From Pantoea sp. Ep11b (lineage in GTDB: Bacteria; Pseudomonadota; Gammaproteobacteria; Enterobacterales; Enterobacteriaceae), in contig NZ_CP160632.1 of the NCBI RefSeq assembly GCF_040783975.1, positions 67,108-131,107 on the forward strand: a stretch of 64,000 nt of DNA. The letters run 5' to 3'. Below are positions 38,145 to 48,526 of this stretch, piece after piece. Every line of letters starts with the position of its first letter. Positions within the stretch are counted from its first letter, which is position 1. Both the position numbers and the translations under genes were made by a program. A model generated the notes under the pieces. That model saw only the letters and a list, made by a program, of their open reading frames with translations, searched no databases and was not told the DNA's origin.

Positions 38145-40682
38145 ATGAAAGAAAAAAGCTCCACCGATCCTTACCGCGCTGATGAGCACATTGATCCTTA
38201 TGTCTCGGTTCAGGGTGCCAGAACACACAATCTTAAAGATGTGTCGCTGCGGTTCCCCCGGAATGCGCTGGTGGTCTTTACCGGGGTCTCCGGCTCCGGC
38301 AAGTCCTCACTCGCTTTTGACACCCTCTATGCGGAAGCGCAGCGCCGGTTTATTGAGTCGGTTTCGCCTCACGCCCGCCGTCTCATCGATCAGGCCGCTG
38401 CGCCGGATGTGGACAATATCGACGGGCTTCCGCCTGCCGTGGCGCTTCAGCAGAGCCGGACGGGTGCCCAGGAACGCTCAACGGTGGGCAGCCTGACCCG
38501 CATTTCCGTCACGCTGCGCCTGCTGTTTTCACGTGCGGGCGTAAGGCCAGAGGGCGTGCCCTTCATGACGGCCGACTATTTTTCCCCCAACCATCCCAAA
38601 GGCGCCTGTCCGCATTGTCAGGGACTTGGCCGGGTGCATACCGTCAGAACCGAAGCGATGGTGCCGGATGAATCACTCAGCATCCGCGAAGGCGCGATTG
38701 CCTCATGGCCCAGAGGCTGGCACAACAAGAATCTGCGCAGCATTCTGGAGACGCTCGGCTATGACGTCGATGCGCCCTGGCACACGCTTTCATCCCGCGA
38801 TCGGCAGTGGATACTGCTGACCGATGAACAACCCTCCGTGCCGATTTTTGTCGGGCTGAACGCGGCGCAGCGGGAAAAAGCGCTGGCGGCGGGCGAAGAG
38901 CCCGCCTATACCGGCACCTACACCAGTGCGGCAAAAATTGTGCTGCAGGGCTATGCGGGTGGCAGCGAAACCACGAAGAAACGGCTGGCGCGCTTTGTGA
39001 CGGTCGCGCCCTGTCCGGAATGCCACGGCAAAAGGCTTAACCGGGATGCGCTCTCCGTCACTTTTGCCGGAGAGGATATCGCCAGCCTGAGTGAGCTTCC
39101 GGTCTCTGAACTGCGTGAGCGGCTGAAACCCTATGCACAGGGCGTCTCGCCGGATATGCCCGCCGAAGCGGCGCTGCGCGAGGCGGTGCTCCGCATGACC
39201 GCCGATATCTGCACGCGGCTTGGTCAGCTGGAGACGCTGGGGCTGGGACATCTCGCGCCGGGACGCCGTACCACGCAGCTTTCCTCTGGTGAGCTGCAGC
39301 GCGTACGTCTGGCCACCCAGCTGATTTCCCATCTGTTCGGCGTACTCTACGTGCTGGATGAGCCTTCAGCGGGGCTGCATCCCGACGATGTCCGATCGCT
39401 GCAGGTCTCACTGAAAAACCTGGTCCGGGCAGGCAACTCACTGGTTGTCGTCGAGCATAATACGGACCTGATTGCCGGGGCGGACTGGCTGGTGGAGGTC
39501 GGGCCGGGTCCGGGCAGTCACGGCGGCGCGATCGTCTATAACGGGGTGCCAGCCGGACTGGAAGCGGTCAGCGCCTCGCCGACCGCGGAATATCTCTTTG
39601 CCCGCAGCTACAGCGGGCTGCGTCAGCGTCGGCCTGCTGAGCACTGGCTCAGGCTGGCGCAGATCGTCTGCAACAATATCGTCGGCGTCGATATTGCTAT
39701 CCCGCTGGCGAGAATGACCGCTGTCACCGGGATTTCGGGATCGGGCAAATCCACCCTGCTGAATCGCGTACTGCCGGAATTGCTCGGACGTTTTGATACG
39801 CCACCTGACAGTCAGGAGGGCGAGGAAGAGGAGCCGGTGCCTGATGTGACAGGCCAGATAACCAGTGGCGGTGATGCCATCGGCCGGCTGGTCAGGATCG
39901 ATCAGCGTCCGATCGGTCGGACGCCACGCTCGAATCTTGCCACCTACACCGGATTTTTCGACATCATCCGCCGGCTCTTTGCCGACACGCCCGCCGCGAA
40001 AGCCAGAGGGTTCAGCGCCAGCCGCTTTTCATTCAACCTGCCCGCCGGGCGCTGTCCGGCGTGTGAAGGGCAGGGGCAGATTTCCATTGAGCTGCTCTTT
40101 ATGCCGAGCGCGACGGCAACCTGCTCGGTCTGTGAGGGACGCCGTTATAATCCTGAAACGCTTGAGGTGACATGGAATAACCTCACGATCGCCGACGTGC
40201 TCGATCTTACCGTCGATGAGGCCAGCGAACTGTTCCGGGAATATGACGGGATCCAGCGTTCCCTGACGGCGCTGACGTCCCTGGGCCTGGGCTATCTGAC
40301 GCTGGGGCAGCCCGCCACGGAACTCTCCGGTGGCGAGTGTCAGCGCATCAAGCTCGCCTGGGAACTGCAGCGCGTGCAGCGCACCGCCACGCTCTATCTG
40401 CTGGATGAGCCTTCGACAGGTCTGCATCCGTCGGACATGGATAAACTGCTGGTCGTGCTGGATGAGCTGGTGATGCGCGGCCATACCGTGGTGATGGCGG
40501 AACACACGATGCGGATTGTGGCCGAGGCGGACTGGGTCATCGATCTGGGGCCCGGTTCCGGGCTGAAGGGCGGGCGGGTTGTCTCAGCCGGGTCACCGGA
40601 GGCGGTCAGCCGCGCGAAACAGAGTCTTACCGCCCCCTGGCTGGCTGCGCAGCTGAAAAAGCGGACGGGCGATCCGGCATAA
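38145..40682 (+). CDS. Class II UvrA-like ABC ATPase
   Basis: An 845-residue tandem-ATPase protein of the UvrA family, about 95 residues shorter than UvrA, as expected for class II proteins that lack the UvrB-binding insertion. It has Walker A GVSGSGKSS (about 47-55) and GISGSGKST (about 528), signatures LSSGELQRVRLATQL and LSGGECQRIKLAWEL, and Walker B VLDEPSAGLHPDD and LLDEPSTGLHPSD. The zinc motifs CPHCQGLG/CPECHGKR and CPACEGQGQ/CSVCEGRRY are present. Class II UvrA proteins are associated with tolerance to DNA-binding drugs rather than canonical excision repair. GGGACATC precedes the ATG closely. It is not next to uvrB or uvrC. Confidence 0.93.
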   Translation: MKEKSSTDPYRADEHIDPYVSVQGARTHNLKDVSLRFPRNALVVFTGVSGSGKSSLAFDTLYAEAQRRFIESVSPHARRLIDQAAAPDVDNIDGLPPAVALQQSRTGAQERSTVGSLTRISVTLRLLFSRAGVRPEGVPFMTADYFSPNHPKGACPHCQGLGRVHTVRTEAMVPDESLSIREGAIASWPRGWHNKNLRSILETLGYDVDAPWHTLSSRDRQWILLTDEQPSVPIFVGLNAAQREKALAAGEEPAYTGTYTSAAKIVLQGYAGGSETTKKRLARFVTVAPCPECHGKRLNRDALSVTFAGEDIASLSELPVSELRERLKPYAQGVSPDMPAEAALREAVLRMTADICTRLGQLETLGLGHLAPGRRTTQLSSGELQRVRLATQLISHLFGVLYVLDEPSAGLHPDDVRSLQVSLKNLVRAGNSLVVVEHNTDLIAGADWLVEVGPGPGSHGGAIVYNGVPAGLEAVSASPTAEYLFARSYSGLRQRRPAEHWLRLAQIVCNNIVGVDIAIPLARMTAVTGISGSGKSTLLNRVLPELLGRFDTPPDSQEGEEEEPVPDVTGQITSGGDAIGRLVRIDQRPIGRTPRSNLATYTGFFDIIRRLFADTPAAKARGFSASRFSFNLPAGRCPACEGQGQISIELLFMPSATATCSVCEGRRYNPETLEVTWNNLTIADVLDLTVDEASELFREYDGIQRSLTALTSLGLGYLTLGQPATELSGGECQRIKLAWELQRVQRTATLYLLDEPSTGLHPSDMDKLLVVLDELVMRGHTVVMAEHTMRIVAEADWVIDLGPGSGLKGGRVVSAGSPEAVSRAKQSLTAPWLAAQLKKRTGDPA

Positions 40683-40854
40683 GCTGACAGCACCGGACGC
40701 CGCGGCTGAAACGGCAGTAGCAGAAGAGCCCGGAAGTCAGCTTCTGAGCCCGTCAGTAATGATCCCGGCAGGAGGCGGTTAACAGCGCGTTCGCACTGAC
40801 GGCCTGTCTGCCCCGTTCATCCTGCTGCCCTGATCAGTGGAGACCGGGATTTTA

Positions 40855-41694
40855 TCAGCGCAGTGGTGCATTAGCCTGCAATCCATCCAGTTCGCGGACG
40901 TCATGACTGCAGAAAAAGGTAATCTCACCTCCATGCTGGCAGGAGAGATCCCGCAGTCGCTGCTGATTATGCCGCCTGGCCCGGTTATCCATTCCCATCA
41001 TCCACTGGTAAAAGCGCAGCCCCGGCGTGCAGTGGCGCGTCTGCTGGCGCATCTCACCGCGATAAAACCAGGCATCGCCGCCGTGCAACAGCCAGCCATC
41101 GGGCTGCCGGATGGCGATACCCGCGTGACCGGGTGTATGGCCTGCCAGCGGCACCAGCAGAATCTCTGGCGGCAGGTCACGCAGGCGATTGACGGCCTCA
41201 AAACCAAACCAGGTTTCTCCCTGCGGCTGATAGGTTTCCCACTGGCTGATCCCGCCCCATTGTCCTGGACGGTAACGTTCACGCGACAGCCAGCTATGAC
41301 GGCGATGGGCGGTATCAACCTCCTGCTGCAACAGATGGAGGCGCGCCTGCGGAAAATCGGTCAGCCCGCCGGCATGGTCAAAATCGAGATGGGTCAGGAT
41401 GATATGGCGTACATCTTCCGCCCGGAATCCCCGCGCCGTGATCTGGGACAGCGCAGTGAGATCGTCGCGTCGCTGAATATTGTTCAGCGCACGAAAAAAG
41501 CCGGACAGACGGCTGCCGGGCGCATGGACATCCTGCCGTCCGAATCCGGTATCCACCAGCACCAGCCCATCGCGGTCGGTCTCGATTAGCAGACAGTGGC
41601 AGACCAGATGCGCCCTGAGGCCTTTGCTGAATCCATCGTAGAACGCGCCGCCCAGCGGGCACATACAGCCGCAGTTAAGATGGTGAATTTTCAT
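40855..41694 (-). CDS. MBL-fold metallo-hydrolase, lactonase-like
   Basis: A 279-residue metallo-beta-lactamase-fold enzyme. The metal motif THLDFDHAGG (HxDxDH, about residues 100-109) is the form found in N-acyl-homoserine-lactone lactonases such as AttM and AiiA and their relatives. Further metal ligands are the His in LAGHTPGHAG, the Asp in HGGDAWF and the His in FFCSHDV. An N-terminal Cys-rich segment (LNCGCMCPLGG) is unusual for lactonases. The role in signal breakdown is a possibility only; many related hydrolases have other substrates. GGAGC lies 4 bases before the ATG. Monocistronic. Confidence 0.85.
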   Translation of the reverse strand: MKIHHLNCGCMCPLGGAFYDGFSKGLRAHLVCHCLLIETDRDGLVLVDTGFGRQDVHAPGSRLSGFFRALNNIQRRDDLTALSQITARGFRAEDVRHIILTHLDFDHAGGLTDFPQARLHLLQQEVDTAHRRHSWLSRERYRPGQWGGISQWETYQPQGETWFGFEAVNRLRDLPPEILLVPLAGHTPGHAGIAIRQPDGWLLHGGDAWFYRGEMRQQTRHCTPGLRFYQWMMGMDNRARRHNQQRLRDLSCQHGGEITFFCSHDVRELDGLQANAPLR

Positions 41695-41854
41695 CGAAGC
41701 TCCATTGCGTTAACGGGAAATGATCCGAGGCGGGTGCCGTCCGGCACACAGATCTCAGCCTGGCTATAGAGTGTAGAGAGGGTTGGAGCAGTAGGCGGAG
41801 CGGTGAAGCGGATAACCGGTCAGGATTGTCGGTTATCCGCCAGAAAACGGAAGA

Positions 41855-43168
41855 TTAACGGTGGAACAGCGGGAAAGCGCCGGTGATCAGGCCGCCCGCC
41901 ATCAGGACGAGACTGACCAGAATTCCCCACTTGATGGCAAAACGCTGGTGGTCACCGATATCAACCTTCGCCAGGCCAACCAGCAGGTAAACGGATGGCA
42001 CCAGCGGGCTCAGCAGGTGGAATGGCTGACCGACGATAGATGCGCGGGCGATCTCTTCTGCGGTAATGCCGTAGCTGGCCGCCGTCTGGGCGATCACCGG
42101 GAGAATGCCGAAGTAAAAGGCGTCATTCGACATAAAGAAGGTGAAAGGCAGGCTGACCAGCGCGGTAAAGAGCGCCAGGTAAGGCCCGAAGCTGTGTGGG
42201 ATCACCGCCAGCAGGCTCTTCGCCATCGCATCGACCATGCCGGTCCCGGAGAGGATCCCGGTGAAAATGCCCGCGGCAAAAATCAGCGAGGTCACTGCCA
42301 GCACGTTTCCGGCGTGCGCGCTGATGCGGGCTTTCTGCTCCTCCAGCGTCGGATAGTTGAGCATGACGGCAATCGCAAACGCCAGCATAAACAGGATCTG
42401 AATCGGCATTAAGCCGATGACCAGCAGCACCAGCAGCACGGTGGTCAGAATGAAGTTCGGCCAGAACATCTTTGGACGGCGGTTGGCGGCGCACTCTTCG
42501 GCGTCGCCCAGCCCCAGCTCAATGTTGTCCAGATGATGCTCTTTCATGCTCATCACGCCTAAACGCTTACGCTCACGCAGACCAAACAGCACCGCCATCG
42601 CCACCAGACTGGCGCACGCCAGCAGCATGGCAGGCAGCATTGGAATAAAGATGTCGAGAGCGTCGATGCGCAGCGCCGCGGCAGCACGGGCCGTCGGTCC
42701 GCCCCAGGGTGAGAGGTTCATGATACCGCTGGCGAGATTGACCAGGCAGGTCATCATCAGTACGTTCATACCCAGCCGGTGATAGAGCGGCAGGAAAGCG
42801 GCAATGGCGATCATATAGGTGGTCGAACTGTCACCATCCAGCGAGACCAGCAGGGTTAAAATCGCCGTTCCCACCAGCACTTTGAGCGGGTCTCCGCGCA
42901 CCAGCCGGAGAATAAAACGCACCAGCGGATCAAACAGTCCGGCATCGATCATCAGACCGAAATAGAGTATGGAGAAGGTCAGCATCACGCCGGTGGGGGC
43001 CAGTTTTTTGACGCCATCCAGCATCATGGCACCCAGGCCCGCGTGAAAACCGCCTATCAGCGCAAACAGGGTGGGGATCAGGATCAGCGCAATCAGGGCG
43101 GACATGCGCCTGGTCATGATCAGGTACATGAAGCAGACCACCATGGAAAAACCCAGTATCGTCAGCAA
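41855..43168 (-). CDS. CitMHS-family citrate transporter
   Basis: Inner-membrane secondary carrier of 437 residues, 11-12 membrane segments, taking up metal-citrate or proton-citrate. Typical CitMHS features are MVVCFMYLIMTRRMSALIAL at the start, DGDSSTTYMIAIAAFLPLY, NLSPWGGPTARAAAAL and the second-half motif SNDAFYFGILPV. I choose a TTG start at 43168 because GAGGG lies 8 bases upstream and the protein then begins as family members do; a GTG at 43183 would include the ribosome-binding site. No citrate lyase genes are nearby, so citrate would feed the TCA cycle aerobically. Confidence 0.9.
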   Translation of the reverse strand: MLTILGFSMVVCFMYLIMTRRMSALIALILIPTLFALIGGFHAGLGAMMLDGVKKLAPTGVMLTFSILYFGLMIDAGLFDPLVRFILRLVRGDPLKVLVGTAILTLLVSLDGDSSTTYMIAIAAFLPLYHRLGMNVLMMTCLVNLASGIMNLSPWGGPTARAAAALRIDALDIFIPMLPAMLLACASLVAMAVLFGLRERKRLGVMSMKEHHLDNIELGLGDAEECAANRRPKMFWPNFILTTVLLVLLVIGLMPIQILFMLAFAIAVMLNYPTLEEQKARISAHAGNVLAVTSLIFAAGIFTGILSGTGMVDAMAKSLLAVIPHSFGPYLALFTALVSLPFTFFMSNDAFYFGILPVIAQTAASYGITAEEIARASIVGQPFHLLSPLVPSVYLLVGLAKVDIGDHQRFAIKWGILVSLVLMAGGLITGAFPLFHR

Positions 43169-43464
43169 AGTAACAGCCCTCACAATGGTGTAAAAGTTAT
43201 AGAAAAGTTATCTTCAGGCAGGAGAATTCAGGTAATTACTTAGCCTGATAACGATTAAGCTATTGTTTTAGTTAACCCTGCACAGAAAGCTGATAGTAAA
43301 GAGTTATCAGGATTTAGCATTTATTTAACAAAAAAAGGTGATCGCCATCATTCTTAAACGAATCTTAAACGAGAATGTGTGATCGGGATCAAAGGGAACG
43401 ACAGCGTTATCCGGCCTCCAGGGCCAGCACAGCGTGGGATCAGAAGTGGTGATGCGGGTGCGGG
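43169..43464. other. Promoter region of the citrate carrier
   Basis: About 300 AT-rich bases between the flagellin terminator and the citrate carrier. It contains one CRP-like site and a direct repeat CTTAAACGA at about 43353 and 43364. Confidence 0.45.
43378..43393. promoter_or_regulatory. CRP-like site upstream of the citrate carrier
   Basis: TGTGATCGGGATCAAA has a perfect TGTGA half, 6-base spacing and TCAAA against the consensus TCACA. It is 210 bases upstream of the predicted start, within range only if the promoter is distant. Confidence 0.35.
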
Positions 43465-43492
43465 AAAAAAGGCTGAAGCGGAATGCTCAGCC
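43465..43492 (-). terminator. Rho-independent terminator of the flagellin gene
   Basis: Minus-strand stem GGCTGA / TCAGCC (extended by partial pairing) followed by TTTTTT, just after the flagellin stop. Confidence 0.85.
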
Positions 43493-43503
43493 CTTTCAGA
43501 AGG

Positions 43504-44955
43504 TTAGCTGCCTAACAACTGGATAATCATCTCCGGCGTTTTACTGGTCATCTTACTGACGGCCGTCTGACCCTGCTGGATGATCTGGCTGCGCGCCAGC
43601 TGGCTTGCTTCTTCAGCATAATCGGCATCCTGAATACGGCTGCGTGCGGCGGCGGTATCCACACCCTGCTGCGCTAACACGTTACGGTTCGACTCGTAGC
43701 GATTGATCTTAGCGCCATAGAGGGACTGATAGCCGCTGACCTTCGCCAGCGCGCCATCCAGCGCCGTCATCGTGACAGTGATATCACCACTGGTCAGCAG
43801 CGTCGTGTTGTTCAGCCCCAGTGCTTTGGTGTCTGACGGCGTTGCGGGAATGCTATCCGACTGCACCGGCTGACCATAATCGGCGCTGGTGATAACTTCC
43901 AGCGGGCGGCTCTCATGGGGCGGAGTGCCGGGCACGCCTTTGGGCTCCGGCAGGTTTCCCCAGGTCAGGTTCGCGGTGAAGGAGCCGTTGCCCACAACAA
44001 CCACAATCAGATCTTCAGTGACGGTATCCAGCGAAATACGCTCCAGCCGGGTACCGGTGTTGGTGCCGTTATTGAAATCGCCGCTGGCGACATCTTCATA
44101 GCGATCGCCGTCACCGCTGTAGGTGATATTCATGCCGTTGTAGCTGCTGCTGTTACTGCCCGCCAGCGCCCAGCTCGTCCCCCCTTCCAGCAGCTGCGAG
44201 CTGTCATAGGTCGCGCCGGGGGTGAAACCGTTCTTGCTGGTCAGCAGCCGGGCGTCCGCGGTTGCTGCATCGTTTATGCCTTTGCTGCTCCAGGTGTAGT
44301 CGGGCGCGGAACCATCAAGCGGCGTTCCGGCCAGATGCTTTCCATCACGGGTAAACAGCTGAAGGTCATCATCCTGTCCCAGAGAGTCGATGGTGATGGA
44401 TATGCCCGTCGATCCTGCCGGAATATAGGCCAGCGGAATAACGCCGGAGGTAAACGAGTAGCTTTTGCCCGCCACCGGGAATTTTGTGTTTATCGGGTCG
44501 ACGTTACCCAGTTTAGCGGGTGGCAGATCGGGATTATTGGTCGCCAGCGGGTAGCGGCCAAAAATTTCGGTCTGATCGGCGATGTCGTTGATGCCAGCCA
44601 GGATCTGCTGATACTGGTCGTTGACGCTTTGCCTGTCGGCGTCGGACAGTGTACCGTTCGCGGCCTGAACGGAAAGTGCGCGAGCCTGGACCAGCATATT
44701 GACGATACTGCTCAGGCCGCCATCGGCGGTCTGGGAGTAGCTGATCGCGTCATTAAGGCCACGCGCCACCACCGCATCGGCGTTGATGTTGGCCGTCATG
44801 CGGTTGGCAATCGCCTGACCCGCCGCGTCATCTTTTGCACTGTTAATCCGCATCCCTGATGATAAGCGTTCAATCGTTCGTCCAAGAATCGACTCAGTGC
44901 TGTACCGCGCATTGTTCAGGTTAGCGGCGGCTTCGTTATGATTGATGGTTAACAT
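43504..44955 (-). CDS. Flagellin with enlarged, unusual central domain
   Basis: Filament subunit of 483 residues. The D0/D1 regions are typical: TIERLSSGMRINSAKDDAAG (about 28-47) and the C-terminal YGAKINRYESNRNVL, then QDADYAEEASQLARSQIIQQ, ending IQLLGS. Between about 140 and 385 lies a non-standard surface region. It includes ISITIDSLGQDDDLQLFTRDG and long Gly/Asn/Ser/Thr-rich stretches with predicted beta structure, resembling a pre-peptidase-C-type beta-sandwich more than ordinary D2/D3. No HExxH protease motif is present. No other flagellar genes are nearby, so it must be assembled by chromosomally encoded export machinery. A sigma-28 promoter lies directly upstream. Confidence 0.92.
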   Translation of the reverse strand: MLTINHNEAAANLNNARYSTESILGRTIERLSSGMRINSAKDDAAGQAIANRMTANINADAVVARGLNDAISYSQTADGGLSSIVNMLVQARALSVQAANGTLSDADRQSVNDQYQQILAGINDIADQTEIFGRYPLATNNPDLPPAKLGNVDPINTKFPVAGKSYSFTSGVIPLAYIPAGSTGISITIDSLGQDDDLQLFTRDGKHLAGTPLDGSAPDYTWSSKGINDAATADARLLTSKNGFTPGATYDSSQLLEGGTSWALAGSNSSSYNGMNITYSGDGDRYEDVASGDFNNGTNTGTRLERISLDTVTEDLIVVVVGNGSFTANLTWGNLPEPKGVPGTPPHESRPLEVITSADYGQPVQSDSIPATPSDTKALGLNNTTLLTSGDITVTMTALDGALAKVSGYQSLYGAKINRYESNRNVLAQQGVDTAAARSRIQDADYAEEASQLARSQIIQQGQTAVSKMTSKTPEMIIQLLGS

Positions 44956-44987
44956 AGTCGCTTCGGACAGGGAGAGGAGTCTCTGAT

Positions 44988-45014
44988 TTATCGGCAGGGT
45001 GATAAGCAGCTTTA
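44988..45014 (-). promoter_or_regulatory. Sigma-28 (FliA) promoter of the flagellin gene
   Basis: Minus strand TAAAGCTG, 11 bases, GCCGATAA: exact -10, near-exact -35 and correct spacing for FliA. It lies about 33 bases upstream of the flagellin start codon. Confidence 0.9.
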
Positions 45015-45112
45015 ATCGCTGAGGCAGCAGAATGCGCAGAAAAAGGGCAACACGCTGATGATTAACCGCTTTTCAAATAAAAAAAAATTAACGTTTACCT
45101 GAACGGAAAGGG

Positions 45113-45140
45113 CGCCTGTTGCGTCAAGGTGCAACAGGCG
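45113..45140 (-). terminator. Hairpin terminator of the bud operon
   Basis: Perfect 10-base stem CGCCTGTTGC / GCAACAGGCG with an 8-base loop. On the minus strand it is followed by CCCTTTCC, a weak pyrimidine tail. It sits just after the budC stop. Confidence 0.7.
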
Positions 45141-45147
45141 ATGAGCA

Positions 45148-45945
<798 letters not shown>

Positions 45946-47625
45946 TTAAAGAATCTGGCTCAGATGCAGCTGACCCATCAGGAGCGGGTTGTCGGCGTAA
46001 TCGACCGGCACGGCCACGACCGCTGGACCCTGAACATCCATCGCCTGACGCAGCATCGGTTCCAGTTCGGCTGCCCGGGTTACGGCAAAGCCCGCCGCGC
46101 CAAACGCTTCGGCGTAGGCTTTGAAATCGATCGGGCCAAAGTTGACGCCTGAGACGCGCTGATACTTTTTCTCCTCCTGCATCGCCACCATGTTGTAAGC
46201 GTTATCCACCCAGACGATATGCAGAATATTGGCTTTCAGGCGCACGGCCGTTTCCAGCTCCATGCTGGACTGCAGGAAGCCGCCGTCGCCGGAGACCGAC
46301 ACCACCTTGCGCTGCGGATCGACCAGCCAGGCCCCAATCGCCCACGGCAGTGCCACGCCCATCGTCTGCTGACCGTTCGAGATCATGATCTGACGGGCAC
46401 GGAAGCTGTAGAGGTAGCGGGCGATCCAGATGTGGAAGCTGCCCATATCGACCGTCAGGCTCACGTCGCTGTTGATGATGTCCTGCATGGCGCGCACGAT
46501 GCGCAGGGGATGCAGGGCGAACTGGTTGAGGCTGGCCCCCTGCATCGCCAGTAATTTACGCTGCTGCTGCCGATCCTCCAGGATGCTGGCCGCTTCCGGG
46601 GTCAGCTGCAGCGGGGTGGTGATCCGTGCCGCCAGTTTGCGCACCGTGGCGGCGATGTCGCCCACCAGTTCGGCATCCGGCAGATAACGGTTGTCGGCCT
46701 CAGCCGGGATAACGTCGATATGGATCAGGGTGGCGCTGCCGCTGTTCCACATCGCCGGTTCATATTCCACCGGGCTGTAGCCGATGGTGATGACGAGGTC
46801 AGCCTGTTGCAGCAGCCGATCGCCCGCCTGGTTGTTAAACAGGCCGACGCGTCCGGCGAAACGTGAGAAGTGCTCCTGTCTGACCGCCCCTGCTGCCTGA
46901 TAGGTGCTGGTCACCGGAATATGACTGCGGGTCTGCAGGTCGTGGATCGCCTCGCTGTTCTCTGGCTGACTCGCCATCAGGCCCAGCAGGATGACCGGAT
47001 TTTTTGCCCCGGCAATCGCCCGGCTGACCGCGTCGATCATCGCATCGGGCGCGGCACCCAGCACCGGGCGGCCTTTGCTGCTCAGCGCCTTGCCGGTCAC
47101 CGGCTGGTCGACAATATCCTGCGGCAGGCTGATAAAGGCACCGCCGCCCCGGCCATGTTCGGCGTGACGAAAGGCGTTCGACAGACATTCAGAAAGCGCC
47201 GCGGGATCGGTGACCTCAACGGCATATTTGGTGACCGGGCGAAACATCGCCACCGTGTCCATGCTCTGATGGACCTGCTTGGCACTGTCGGAGCGTTTGA
47301 CCTGGCCGCCGAGGGCGACCACCGGATCCCCTTCGCTGGTGGCGGTGGCCATACCGGTGATCAGGTTGGAGCAGCCCGGCCCGGAAGTGACCAGTGCCAC
47401 GCCCGCATTACCGGTGAGACGGCCTACCGCAGCGGCCATAAACGCGGCGTTAGCTTCATGGCGAACCGGAATGGTCCGGATAGAGGAGTCCAGCAGCGAA
47501 TCAAAAACCTTGTCGATTTTTGCGCCAGGAATACCAAAGACATGCTGCACGCCCTGCGCTTCCAGCTGCGCAACCACCAGGTCAGCGCCGCAGGTCCAGA
47601 GCGTGGTATCGGTTGGAGTTTTCAT
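45946..47625 (-). CDS. budB: Catabolic acetolactate synthase BudB
   Basis: Thiamine-diphosphate enzyme that condenses two pyruvates to alpha-acetolactate. Its 559 residues equal Klebsiella BudB. Visible are the N-terminal catalytic Glu in [18 protein letters not shown], the central [10 protein letters not shown] region, [20 protein letters not shown] and the ThDP-Mg motif [16 protein letters not shown] ending in VDNAYN. Unlike the anabolic IlvB-type enzymes it needs no FAD-dependent regulatory subunit, and none is encoded here. Diverts pyruvate away from acid production. Lies 14 bases after budA. Confidence 0.96.
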   Translation of the reverse strand: MKTPTDTTLWTCGADLVVAQLEAQGVQHVFGIPGAKIDKVFDSLLDSSIRTIPVRHEANAAFMAAAVGRLTGNAGVALVTSGPGCSNLITGMATATSEGDPVVALGGQVKRSDSAKQVHQSMDTVAMFRPVTKYAVEVTDPAALSECLSNAFRHAEHGRGGGAFISLPQDIVDQPVTGKALSSKGRPVLGAAPDAMIDAVSRAIAGAKNPVILLGLMASQPENSEAIHDLQTRSHIPVTSTYQAAGAVRQEHFSRFAGRVGLFNNQAGDRLLQQADLVITIGYSPVEYEPAMWNSGSATLIHIDVIPAEADNRYLPDAELVGDIAATVRKLAARITTPLQLTPEAASILEDRQQQRKLLAMQGASLNQFALHPLRIVRAMQDIINSDVSLTVDMGSFHIWIARYLYSFRARQIMISNGQQTMGVALPWAIGAWLVDPQRKVVSVSGDGGFLQSSMELETAVRLKANILHIVWVDNAYNMVAMQEEKKYQRVSGVNFGPIDFKAYAEAFGAAGFAVTRAAELEPMLRQAMDVQGPAVVAVPVDYADNPLLMGQLHLSQIL

Positions 47626-47639
47626 CGTCTTTCCTCTGA

Positions 47640-48422
47640 TTAGCTTTCTACCGCGCGAATCGCGGCGTCAAGATTGGCGGGGTTCAGGTCGGCATTCAGA
47701 AAGTCGCTGTCCTGCGGTAAATCCACGACCAGCTTGCTGATGGCACCGAAGGTGAGGGTGCCCCGCTCCAGCGCGTAGTCGAGAATGTGACCCCCTCCCT
47801 GGCGGTCGTCGGTAATGAAATGTTCATGATAGCCCGCGACGTTGATCCCCTGCATATACTGCGGCGTGCGGAAACCAATCAGCTCGCCCGCGCGCTGGCG
47901 AAAAGCAAAGGTGGGCTGGTCGCCCAGGACTTCCGGCATTGAGCGATAGGGACGGCACTGGCACGGCACGGTGCGGGTGTCGACGCGGCTGAAATGACCG
48001 CTGATACGCAGCGCGCAGAACTGGTTATCAGAGGTGATCTGGCGATCGATCACCTGATGAATCGCCTCACGTGACAGCGGCTGGTCAAACTCATAGCGGT
48101 GCTGCGGTCGGAAAAAGGTCATCACCGCAAACGGGGTTTTCTGTGCCGGGTCGGCCGGATGGGCGCTGCCGTCGGCATGCAGCTGATAGACCTTGCTGTC
48201 GAACGCGATCATCTCGCCATCCAGCCGGTTAAAGGTGCCCAGACCGAAGTCACCTTTGCGCAACAGGTCAGCGATTCTGACATTACCGTCGTACACGCCG
48301 CTCAGCAGCGCACTCATCAGAGAGGTCTGATAGATAACACTTTCTGGTGCATCCTGAGAAAGTTTCAGGACGGTGTGTTTGAGTTGATCCTCACAGGAAC
48401 AATCAGTTACATAATTGCTCAT
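47640..48422 (-). CDS. budA: Alpha-acetolactate decarboxylase BudA
   Basis: Decarboxylates acetolactate to acetoin. The 260-residue protein has the family hallmarks [31 protein letters not shown], and the zinc-ligand region [18 protein letters not shown] (three His). The ATG at 48422 has GAGG 6 bases upstream and aligns with Klebsiella BudA, so a start at 48434 is less likely. First gene of the operon, divergent from budR across about 100 bases. Confidence 0.95.
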   Translation of the reverse strand: MSNYVTDCSCEDQLKHTVLKLSQDAPESVIYQTSLMSALLSGVYDGNVRIADLLRKGDFGLGTFNRLDGEMIAFDSKVYQLHADGSAHPADPAQKTPFAVMTFFRPQHRYEFDQPLSREAIHQVIDRQITSDNQFCALRISGHFSRVDTRTVPCQCRPYRSMPEVLGDQPTFAFRQRAGELIGFRTPQYMQGINVAGYHEHFITDDRQGGGHILDYALERGTLTFGAISKLVVDLPQDSDFLNADLNPANLDAAIRAVES

Positions 48423-48453
48423 TTGATGCCTCATCGAATAACCGTTAAGCCGT

Positions 48454-48471
48454 GTTAACCTAATGGTGAAC
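48454..48471. promoter_or_regulatory. Inverted repeat in the budA-budR divergent promoter
   Basis: GTTAACC-TAAT-GGTGAAC, a 7-base inverted repeat with one mismatch, of the size bound by LysR-type regulators. Candidate BudR site. Confidence 0.5.
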
Positions 48472-48526
48472 CGATTCCGCTGTCGGGTCCAATAGCGAAA
48501 CCTGTTAACTTTGAGACGTTTTTGAT

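Noticed and set aside
43504..44955. Flagellin-embedded metalloprotease (flagellinolysin type)
   Set aside because: The enlarged central domain has no HExxH motif.
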